Shown here: positions 6,156 to 11,448 of the stretch, one piece after another
Layout: every line of letters begins with the position of its first letter
How positions within the stretch are numbered: the first letter of the stretch is position 1
Assembly (NCBI GenBank): GCA_014380985.1
Contig: JACMIU010000712.1
Coordinates: 1 to 11,448 of the forward strand
DNA length: 11,448 bases
From: Armatimonadota bacterium
GTDB taxonomy: Bacteria > Armatimonadota > Armatimonadia > Armatimonadales > Armatimonadaceae
Reading direction: 5' to 3'
The notes under the pieces: generated by a model
The model's database searches: none
What the model was told of the DNA's origin: nothing
The model's input: the letters and a program-made list of their open reading frames with translations, nothing else
Position numbers and translations under genes: made by a program

Positions 6156-7891
6156 AGCAAACCGTTTTCGCCGCAATCGTGTTGCTGTTGGTGCTTGCCG
6201 GTGCGGTTCTGCACCCGCGCTTATCGCCCGCTCCGGTCGCCCTTGCGCCTTCCGCAAGCAGCGTCGTGCTAATCGCGGTGGAAGGGTTGCCCGTGTTCGA
6301 CCGTGCCGGTGGCTACGCGGCGTACCCGCACCTGCGCGAACGCTCGGACACCGGCGCGACCGGGCTAATCCCGACGCGCAACGGCTCCGTAGATGAACTC
6401 GATTTCGACGCCGGAATGCGTGTGCTAATCGCCGGTTCGCGTTCGCCCGACGCCGACGCGCCGACGTTGCTCACCGTGGCGGCAGGCAAAACGAAGTTTT
6501 CGCCGACCGCGCCCCGTCCATTCTCCCTGCGCCGCTTCATCGGGCGCGACGCCGTGCAGAACGCCGACCGTTTTGTCGGTTCCCTGTCTCCCGAAGCCAC
6601 GGTGTTAATCGTCGGCGTCACGCCTACTGCGGATGCACTGGCAAACCGCGAACGGGTCGCCCCGATGATTCTGTCCGCGCCGAGCCTGCGGCAAAACGCG
6701 CCGCATTACCTGACTTCGCCCTCGACGCGAAACCGCGCCGGATTGTGCGCCCTGACTGATGTGGCGGCAACGGCCGCCGTGCTTGTCGGCGTACCCGAAA
6801 CCATCGGCGACGGGCGGGCGATGCGAACGATTCCCACCGCGCTTTCGCCGGGTGAACTGCGCTCACGGCTCCACCGGAACGCCACAGTTTGGGCGCAACA
6901 GTCCCGCGAACAACGCGCTCTGCCCGCTTTGCCGTGGGTACTGGTAGCGTTGGTCATTGCGGCAATATTCGCGCCGGAGGGGCGGATAAAAACGGCGGCG
7001 CGAATCGCCGTGCTTGCCGCCCCGATAAGTCTGGTGATTGCCGCGCCGTTCGTCCCCGCCCCCGCCCCGCCGTGGTGCGTCTACGCGCTTGCGGCGACGG
7101 CGACCGGAGTTTTCGCCGTCGCCGGGGCGCGGATACCGGCGTGGGGGCAACGGTTGCCGCGTCTCCTTGCCATCGTCACCGCGCTAACTGTCGGAGCCGA
7201 CACGCTTACCGGCGGCACTCTTTTAGCCCGAACGCCGCTTTCCTACTCGGTTCTGGAGGCGGCACGATTTTACGGCATCGGCAACGAAATATCGGGCTTG
7301 TTTCTCGGCGCGGCACTTATCGCAGTCGGCACACAACCACTCGCGGCGACACTGCTCTACGGTGGCGCGGTCGCTATGACATTCGGTGCGCCCGCGCTCG
7401 GCGCGGATGCGGGAGGGTTTGTCGCGTCGCTGGTTGCATTCTCGGTGCTGGCGTTTCGCGGCGCAGGGCGAAAGGTTAGCGCGGGGAAAATCGTTGCGGC
7501 AGGAGTTGCCGTTGTTGTTGCAGGGGCGGCGTTCGCCCTGTGGGACGGGTCACGCCCCGCGCAGACGCGAACGCATATCGGCGGCGCGGTGGTGCGGGCG
7601 CGGGAGCAGGGCGGCAAAAGCCTTGCGCCGATGATTCGGCGCAAGGTGAGTATCAATGCTTACTTACTAATATTTTCGCCGTGGTCGGCACTGCTCGCGG
7701 CACAATCGGGCGCGATACTGCTCCGGGCGCGGGAGCGAAAAAAGGCGGGCTTGCTTGCCTATCCCCCGCCGCAAGCGGGACTGAACACCGGGATCATCGC
7801 GCTGTTATTGCTCAATGACTCCGGCGTGGTCGCGGGTGCGACGTGCGCCCTATGGCAGGGGGGGCAAGCCGGGGAAAAGTCGCAAACTTAG
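6152..7891 (+). CDS. Polytopic membrane protein with degenerate alkaline-phosphatase-like N-terminal domain ('YGIGNE' family)
   Basis: 579 residues. A hydrophobic N-terminal helix (about 4-20) is followed by an extracytoplasmic domain (about 35-255), then about eight or more hydrophobic segments (from about 257 to 565). The soluble part resembles the alkaline phosphatase superfamily opening (VVLIAVEGLPVFD, 38-50, then YPHL and a later GMRVLIAGSR), but the usual metal-binding Asp after the first strand is Glu44 (VEGL) and no nucleophile Ser/Thr is evident, so it is probably inactive or divergent. The membrane part carries polar motifs that recall conserved membrane proteins of Firmicutes and Actinobacteria: ADTLTGG (349-355), YGIGNE (374-379), GADAGG (417-422) and NDSG (555-558). 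The start TTG 6152 overlaps the GT4 stop (TTGA). Pairing with a glycosyltransferase suggests envelope glycan or glycolipid handling; function is unknown. The stop TAG overlaps the opposite gene's stop. Two strong intragenic stem-loops lie at 7092-7124 and 7621-7646. Confidence 0.85.
   Translation: MKQTVFAAIVLLLVLAGAVLHPRLSPAPVALAPSASSVVLIAVEGLPVFDRAGGYAAYPHLRERSDTGATGLIPTRNGSVDELDFDAGMRVLIAGSRSPDADAPTLLTVAAGKTKFSPTAPRPFSLRRFIGRDAVQNADRFVGSLSPEATVLIVGVTPTADALANRERVAPMILSAPSLRQNAPHYLTSPSTRNRAGLCALTDVAATAAVLVGVPETIGDGRAMRTIPTALSPGELRSRLHRNATVWAQQSREQRALPALPWVLVALVIAAIFAPEGRIKTAARIAVLAAPISLVIAAPFVPAPAPPWCVYALAATATGVFAVAGARIPAWGQRLPRLLAIVTALTVGADTLTGGTLLARTPLSYSVLEAARFYGIGNEISGLFLGAALIAVGTQPLAATLLYGGAVAMTFGAPALGADAGGFVASLVAFSVLAFRGAGRKVSAGKIVAAGVAVVVAGAAFALWDGSRPAQTRTHIGGAVVRAREQGGKSLAPMIRRKVSINAYLLIFSPWSALLAAQSGAILLRARERKKAGLLAYPPPQAGLNTGIIALLLLNDSGVVAGATCALWQGGQAGEKSQT
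7092..7124 (+). other. Intragenic 12-bp inverted repeat
   Basis: Bases 7092-7103 (CGGCGACGGCGA) and 7113-7124 are perfect reverse complements around a 9-nt loop. The sequence is low in complexity (Ala/Gly/Val codons), so chance is a fair explanation; recorded because a second strong stem occurs in the same gene. Confidence 0.5.
7621..7646 (+). other. Intragenic stem-loop, 11-bp perfect stem and 4-nt loop
   Basis: CCTTGCGCCGA (7621-7631), loop TGAT, TCGGCGCAAGG (7636-7646). The stem sits in the codons for LAPMIRRK, before a conserved-looking segment, and would form in both mRNA and single-stranded DNA. No T-tract follows, so it is not an obvious terminator. It could be an RNA structure, a protein site or chance. 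Confidence 0.6.
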
Positions 7892-8445
7892 AAACGCAAA
7901 CCCGCCATTACCTGAAAGCCACCAACAAACTGGTTGTCGTACTTAAACGGATAGTGGTACTTAACTTCGGTGAAGAACGTTTTGGTGACGTTCAAACCGA
8001 CCGTGCCGTACAATCCGAAAATGAACTTGTCCTTGTTGGAGGTCAAGCCCGGCAGGTCGAGTTTCACGTTGTATAGACCGATTCCACCACCATAGAAATA
8101 GTTTTGTTTTCCATCGGTGAAGTTTTGTCCGATGGTAATCGGAATCATCCGGTAATCGCCCTGCTGAATGATGCCTACGGTAAAAACCGAATACGAACCG
8201 TTTAGCTGGATTAAGTTCTCCACGGTGTATTCGACTTCCGCCGAGAACATCACGTCGCTTCCGGCGCGGCGAGCGGTCGCCTCGGACGGATTGAAAGCCC
8301 CTAACTTCACGGCGAGCGGTTTGAGAACCGCCGTCGGAAGGGTCTGTGCCTGTGCGGCGGTTTGCCCGCCGAAAATACCGGTTGCAAGGCACGTGGCGAC
8401 GGTCATCATGCCGAACGCCCCGATTGTGCCGCGAAAAATGGTCAA
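7888..8445 (-). CDS. Small exported protein, probable outer-membrane beta-barrel
   Basis: 185 residues. A signal peptide spans about residues 1-34 (Arg5, hydrophobic core 8-26, AQA-Q region). The mature part is rich in alternating aromatic/polar stretches and Gly (FYGGGIGLYNVKL, 117-129; GLYGTVGLNV, 144-153; FFTEVKYHYPF, 157-167) and ends in GLRF. The terminal Phe preceded by alternating hydrophobic residues is the usual outer-membrane barrel insertion signal. The size suits an eight-stranded barrel of the OmpW/OmpA-like kind, but no specific family is recognised. The start is TTG 8445 because AGGAGGA (8457-8451) lies 5 nt upstream. A perfect consensus promoter precedes it, so strong expression is expected. 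The TAA stop overlaps the stop of the convergent membrane-protein gene. It is separated from the MoxR gene by 192 bp and independently promoted. Barrel assignment is inference; the coding call is firm. Confidence 0.8.
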   Translation of the reverse strand: MTIFRGTIGAFGMMTVATCLATGIFGGQTAAQAQTLPTAVLKPLAVKLGAFNPSEATARRAGSDVMFSAEVEYTVENLIQLNGSYSVFTVGIIQQGDYRMIPITIGQNFTDGKQNYFYGGGIGLYNVKLDLPGLTSNKDKFIFGLYGTVGLNVTKTFFTEVKYHYPFKYDNQFVGGFQVMAGLRF

Positions 8446-8450
8446 CGCTA

Positions 8451-8541
8451 TCCTCCTACTGTGTCCCGCCCGCGATAAAATTAGACTGTGCCGGGGTCGG
8501 TTTGCTGTGCCGATTATAGGCAGGAACGCCCGCCCTGTCAA
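8451..8541 (-). promoter_or_regulatory. Perfect consensus sigma70 promoter and strong RBS of the barrel-like gene
   Basis: Minus-strand reading: TTGACA (8541-8536), exactly 17 bp, TATAAT (8518-8513), predicted start near 8506, a leader of about 60 nt, then AGGAGGA (8457-8451) 5 nt before TTG 8445. Both hexamers are 6/6. The rest of the 192-bp gap (8542-8637) shows no clear terminator or other element. Confidence 0.85.
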
Positions 8542-8637
8542 GGGGTAGCTCTCCTGCGGCAAAAAACGCACGGCTTGCACGTAGTTTAGAGGAGACAATC
8601 GCGTCGAAAGTTGCGTTTTCTACCCCGCTTACCGCGC

Positions 8638-9633
8638 TTAGTTTTTCGACACACCGACCGGAACCGGGATGCGGTTCAGAAGATCGGCAACAACCGCCGT
8701 GTCGCCGATTCCCCGCGCCCGTGTTTCCGGCGTCAGTACGACGCGGTGCGCGAGAACGAACGGCGCGAGCGTTTTCACATCGTCGGGCAAAACGAAGTCG
8801 CGCCCCAGCGTCGCAGCATAGGCTTGTGCGGCGTGAAGCAGAGCGAGGGAGCCACGCGGCGATGAGCCGACTTCCACCTGATGATGCTCACGGGTCGCGG
8901 TGACAATCGAAACGATGTACTCCTGCACCGATTTGTGGACATGAACCGACCGCACGGCATCCTGAAGTTCGAGCAACTCTTCGGTGGAAAGCAGGGCGCG
9001 AATCATGGCTAAGGGGTGCGCCTTAACCTGTTGCCCCAAGATTCGCACTTCGTCGTCGCGGGACGGGTATCCGATCGAAAGACGCATCAAAAAGCGGTCT
9101 AACTGCGCTTCGGGAAGCGCATAGGTTCCCGAATGCTCGATATTGTTTTGCGTCGCAATCACGAAAAACGGGCGCGGAAGCGGGTGCGTTACGCCGTCGG
9201 ACGTGACCTGCAACTCCTCCATACATTCGAGCAAGGCGGCTTGCGTCTTCGGCGTCGCCCGGTTAATCTCGTCGGCAAGCACGACATTGGCGAAGATGGG
9301 CCCCGCCCGAAACTCGAAATCCTGCGTTTTCTGATTGTAAATCGAAGTGCCGGTGATGTCGGCGGGAAGCAAGTCGGGCGTGAACTGAATCCGCTTGAAT
9401 GCCGAGCCGAGCGACATAGCGAGCGTTTTGGCGAGCGTGGTTTTTCCGACACCGGGAATATCCTCGATTAGCAAGTGACCGTTGCACAGCAGGGCGACCA
9501 CGGCGAGTTCCACCACGTCGCGCTTGCCAATGACCACGGTTTCCACCCGTTCGACCACCTGCCGAATCTGCTCCGCCACTTCGATACTGCCGGTTATTGG
9601 TTTGTTGCTGCCAACCATACGCTGTTGTGTCAT
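8638..9633 (-). CDS. MoxR-family AAA+ ATPase
   Basis: 331 residues from ATG 9633. A cytoplasmic chaperone-type ATPase; MoxR proteins usually act with VWA-domain partners in metal-cofactor insertion or complex maturation. The order is an N-terminal helix ending in VVIGK, Walker A GVGKTT, the FTPDLLPADITG pore/insert segment typical of MoxR, Walker B VVLADEINRA, sensor 1 ATQN, arginine-finger region EAQLDRF, sensor 2 SPRG, and the lid domain. All catalytic motifs are intact and the length is normal. I prefer ATG 9633 because a promoter (TTGACG/TACACT) starts transcription just upstream. GTG 9666 has GAGG 7 nt upstream but lies in the promoter, and its extra codons have atypical AT-rich third positions. 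ATG 9618 is another option. No DUF58 or VWA gene, the usual MoxR neighbours, adjoins it here; flanks are trmFO and the barrel-like gene, so the partner is unknown. Confidence 0.93.
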   Translation of the reverse strand: MTQQRMVGSNKPITGSIEVAEQIRQVVERVETVVIGKRDVVELAVVALLCNGHLLIEDIPGVGKTTLAKTLAMSLGSAFKRIQFTPDLLPADITGTSIYNQKTQDFEFRAGPIFANVVLADEINRATPKTQAALLECMEELQVTSDGVTHPLPRPFFVIATQNNIEHSGTYALPEAQLDRFLMRLSIGYPSRDDEVRILGQQVKAHPLAMIRALLSTEELLELQDAVRSVHVHKSVQEYIVSIVTATREHHQVEVGSSPRGSLALLHAAQAYAATLGRDFVLPDDVKTLAPFVLAHRVVLTPETRARGIGDTAVVADLLNRIPVPVGVSKN

Positions 9634-9656
9634 CCCGTTCCGAAAATTGCCAAGTG

Positions 9657-9686
9657 AGTGTAGCACGTCAAAGCCTCGGGCGTCAA
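9657..9686 (-). promoter_or_regulatory. Promoter of the MoxR gene, overlapping the trmFO stop
   Basis: Minus-strand reading: TTGACG (9686-9681, 5/6 to consensus), 18-bp spacer, TACACT (9662-9657). The -35 contains the TGA stop of trmFO. The predicted start is near 9650, leaving a leader of about 17 nt before ATG 9633. There is little room for a terminator between trmFO and MoxR, so read-through is also possible. Confidence 0.55.
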
Positions 9687-11029
9687 TCGGTTAGCGCGTT
9701 TTCGCGCACGAACGCGCCAAATGAAGCGAGGGCGCGGCAACCCATCAGCGATCCGCGCTCCTTTTTGTCGCGCACCCGGTCGCCCGGTAGCGGCGGCACG
9801 ATTCCCCAACAGGCGTTCATTGGCGCGAACGCTTTTCCTTCGTAGGCGGCGACATATTGCGTCAGCGAACCGAGTATGGTTTCGGGCGGGAACGTCACCG
9901 CATCTCCCCCGCTTGCCAGTCGTGCCGCGTTGATTCCAGCGACCACACCCATCGCCGCCGACTCAAGGTAGCCTTCGACGCCGACGATTTGCCCCGCGAA
10001 TAACACGTTCGGGCGCGTTCGCAGTTGTAGCGTGGCGTCTAAAAGCGTCGGGGAATGGATGTACGTGTTGCGGTGCATCACACCGAATCGGACAAACTCG
10101 GCGTTTTCGAGTCCCGGAATCATTCGCAGAATGCGCTTCTGCTCGCCCCATTTCATCCGCGTTTGAAATCCGACCAGATTGTAGAGCGTGGCGGCTTTGT
10201 TCTCCTGCCGCAGTTGCACCACGGCATGGGGCCAGCGTCCGGTTTTCGGGTCGGTCAAGCCGACCGGTTTCAAGGGTCCAAAGGCAAGCGTTCTTGCCCC
10301 GCGTGACGCAAGTTCCTCGACCGGCAAACACGCCTCGAAATACTTGATGTCCTCGAAATCGTGCACCGGCGTGAGTTCGGCTTTGGCGATTTCCGTCACC
10401 AACGCTTCGTATTCCTCTTTGTTTAGCGGGCAGTTCAGGTATGCCGCGTCGTCGCCGGTGTCGGCGTCCAAGCCCTTGCCCCGGCGCGACGCCCGAAACA
10501 CTTTGTCATAATCAATCGTCGCCGCGTCCACAATCGGCGCGACGGCATCGTAAAAATATAGGTCGTAGCGACCAGTGAGTTCGCCGATTTGCGCGGCAAG
10601 CACGTCGGAAGTCAGGGGCCCCGTCGCCACCACCGTGATGCCGTCCGCGCCGATTTCGGTTGCCTCGGCACGGACAAACTCGATATTCGGATGGTTCTGC
10701 AACCGCTCCGTGACGCGCTCGGCGAAAACTTCGCGGTCAACCGCGAGTGCCTCCCCCGCCGGAATCGAGGTTTCATCGGCGCACGAAACAATCAGCGAGT
10801 TTAGACCACGCATTTCCGCCTTCAGAACGCCCGAAGCGTTTGATAAATGGTTCGACTTGAACGAGTTGGAGCAGACGATTTCCGCCGCGTTGCTCGTCTG
10901 GTGCGCCGGAGTATTTTTGACCGGGCGCATTTCCACAAGGCGCACCTTGACGCCCCGCTCCGCCGCTTGCCATGCCGCTTCGCTTCCCGCCATTCCCGCG
11001 CCCAAAACCGTGATCGTGTCGTAATTCAT
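9683..11029 (-). CDS. trmFO: Methylenetetrahydrofolate-tRNA-(uracil-54-C5)-methyltransferase (FADH2-oxidising)
   Basis: 448 residues, normal for TrmFO. It makes m5U54 (ribothymidine) in the T-loop of tRNAs using 5,10-methylenetetrahydrofolate as carbon donor and FAD/NAD(P)H as reductant; cytoplasmic. The N-terminal FAD-binding turn is GAGMAGSEAAW (10-20), followed by VEMRP (32-36) and the PAHQTSNAAEIVCSNSFKSN block (41-60) with catalytic-type Cys53. The second conserved Cys is Cys234 in FEACLPVEE (Bacillus subtilis TrmFO has Cys53 and Cys226). The C-terminal FAD-binding block FAGQIVGVEGYLESAAMG (344-361) is intact, as is the GWRVRD-like end region around PLPGDRVRDKK. ATG 11029 is fixed by the N-terminal strand NYDTITVLGAG and the -10 box just before it. 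It is divergent from pncA and upstream of MoxR. The use of TrmFO rather than TrmA helps place the organism outside the gammaproteobacteria. Identity is very secure. Confidence 0.97.
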   Translation of the reverse strand: MNYDTITVLGAGMAGSEAAWQAAERGVKVRLVEMRPVKNTPAHQTSNAAEIVCSNSFKSNHLSNASGVLKAEMRGLNSLIVSCADETSIPAGEALAVDREVFAERVTERLQNHPNIEFVRAEATEIGADGITVVATGPLTSDVLAAQIGELTGRYDLYFYDAVAPIVDAATIDYDKVFRASRRGKGLDADTGDDAAYLNCPLNKEEYEALVTEIAKAELTPVHDFEDIKYFEACLPVEELASRGARTLAFGPLKPVGLTDPKTGRWPHAVVQLRQENKAATLYNLVGFQTRMKWGEQKRILRMIPGLENAEFVRFGVMHRNTYIHSPTLLDATLQLRTRPNVLFAGQIVGVEGYLESAAMGVVAGINAARLASGGDAVTFPPETILGSLTQYVAAYEGKAFAPMNACWGIVPPLPGDRVRDKKERGSLMGCRALASFGAFVRENALTD

Positions 11030-11041
11030 ATCGGTATTGTA
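11030..11041 (-). promoter_or_regulatory. -10 box of trmFO; probable leaderless transcript
   Basis: TACAAT (11041-11036, 5/6 consensus) ends 6 nt before ATG 11029, so initiation would fall at the start codon. No Shine-Dalgarno precedes the ATG, and no good -35 is seen. The arrangement mirrors that of the GT4 gene. Confidence 0.45.
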
Positions 11042-11058
11042 TCGCGGGGCGGTGACAC

Positions 11059-11113
11059 TTGCGCCGTTGCGGAAAGCGCGTTACACTAAGCGTATCATAA
11101 ACACAAAGAGAGA
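11059..11113 (+). promoter_or_regulatory. Probable promoter and weak RBS of the nicotinamidase gene
   Basis: TTGCGC (11059-11064, 3/6), 17-bp spacer, TACACT (11082-11087, 4/6), predicted start near 11094, then a purine run AAAGAGAGA (11105-11113) 4 nt before ATG 11118. Moderate support only; TATCAT at 11093-11098 is an alternative -10. Confidence 0.4.
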
Positions 11114-11117
11114 CTGA

Positions 11118-11448
11118 ATGAAAATCGAAAACTCTGACGCTTTGCTCATCGTGGATGTGCAAAGCACCTTTTGCCCCGGCGGAACCCTGCCGGTTGCGGG
11201 GGGCGACCGCGTGATTCCGGTGATTAACGCGCTTTTGCCGCTTTTCGCCGGGCGCGTGTACGCCTCGCAGGACTGGCATCCGGCAAATCACTGCTCGTTC
11301 GTGGCGCAGGGCGGTGTGTGGCAACCGCACGCCGTGCAGAATACCGAAGACGCCGCGTTACATCCAGGTTTGGACACGGGCGCGATAGCGCGAATCGTGC
11401 GAAAAGGAACGCAACCCGACCGCGATGCCTACAGTGCATTCGACGGAA
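11118..11448 (+). CDS. pncA: Nicotinamidase (PncA), N-terminal 110 residues; runs off the right edge
   Basis: Hydrolyses nicotinamide to nicotinate and ammonia for NAD salvage; cytoplasmic, isochorismatase-like hydrolase fold. The visible part has the first strand with catalytic Asp13 (LLIVDVQ), the FCPGGTLPV loop (18-26), the metal-site block ASQDWHPANHCSF (49-61) giving Asp52, His54 and possibly His58, the third ligand His71 in WQPHAVQNT, HPGL, and catalytic Lys96 in RKGT followed by the DAYSAF segment (103-108). The nucleophilic Cys of the triad lies beyond the window. One deviation: the residue after His71 is Ala, where PncA proteins usually have Cys (WPxHCVQ); it is not catalytic. ATG 11118 is chosen for its position just before the first strand and the purine run upstream. 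Divergent from trmFO across 88 bp. About half the protein is present. Confidence 0.92.
   Translation, partial: MKIENSDALLIVDVQSTFCPGGTLPVAGGDRVIPVINALLPLFAGRVYASQDWHPANHCSFVAQGGVWQPHAVQNTEDAALHPGLDTGAIARIVRKGTQPDRDAYSAFDG

Noticed and set aside
8111..8135. 7-bp inverted repeat in the barrel-like gene (CCATCGG/CCGATGG)
   Set aside because: The stem is short and the loop is 11 nt; this is expected by chance in a window of this size.
9634..9666. GTG 9666 as start of MoxR
   Set aside because: It has GAGG at good spacing, but lies inside the likely promoter and its codons have unusual AT-rich third positions; kept as an alternative only.
1..11448. CRISPR arrays, tRNA/rRNA genes, phage or toxin-antitoxin modules, anti-phage systems
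   Set aside because: No regularly spaced repeats, cloverleaf, rRNA signatures or relevant protein motifs were seen on either strand by reading; a covariance-model scan was not possible.

Overview
This is an ordinary-looking chromosomal stretch from a GC-rich, diderm (Gram-negative-type) bacterium. The diderm inference rests on a small exported protein ending in Phe that looks like an outer-membrane barrel. The gene set (folate-dependent TrmFO rather than TrmA, a DUF6785/DUF6784 OPT-like membrane protein, a redoxin/cytochrome c/copper monooxygenase fusion, and a 'YGIGNE' polytopic protein) fits Armatimonadota or a neighbouring phylum such as Planctomycetota, Acidobacteriota or Chloroflexota. 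That placement is an inference from gene content only. No phage, transposase, CRISPR, tRNA or rRNA signal was seen.

Layout, left to right. (1) The 3' half of an acyl-ACP desaturase (+) enters from the left edge. (2) A 145-bp interrupted palindrome (532-676) fills the gap to the convergent neighbour almost to the base. (3) A three-gene minus-strand operon runs 4941 to 678: the exported redoxin/cytochrome c/copper monooxygenase fusion, a small membrane-anchored protein of unknown function (ATGA overlap), and the DUF6785 OPT-like membrane protein. (4) A divergent plus-strand pair follows: a GT4 glycosyltransferase and a large membrane protein with a degenerate alkaline-phosphatase-like domain (TTGA overlap). 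(5) Three minus-strand genes, each with its own recognisable promoter: trmFO, a MoxR AAA+ ATPase and the small barrel-like protein. (6) The start of a divergent nicotinamidase (pncA) runs off the right edge.

How the genes may work together. The minus-strand operon couples an extracytoplasmic copper/heme redox enzyme to a transporter-like membrane protein, so secreted-substrate oxidation followed by transport is a plausible but untested reading. The GT4/membrane protein pair probably acts on envelope glycans or glycolipids. TrmFO and PncA are housekeeping (tRNA m5U54 and NAD salvage).

Coding is dense: the longest gene-free gap is 192 bp (8446-8637), so no gene-free stretch exceeds 300 bases. 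Initiation is mixed. TTG starts are supported by Shine-Dalgarno sequence at 4941 and 8445 and by stop overlap at 6152. Two genes (GT4 and trmFO) have a -10 box only 5-6 nt before ATG, which suggests leaderless mRNAs. The strongest candidate for something undescribed is the palindromic element at 532-676, whose two halves differ by a compensatory base-pair change.
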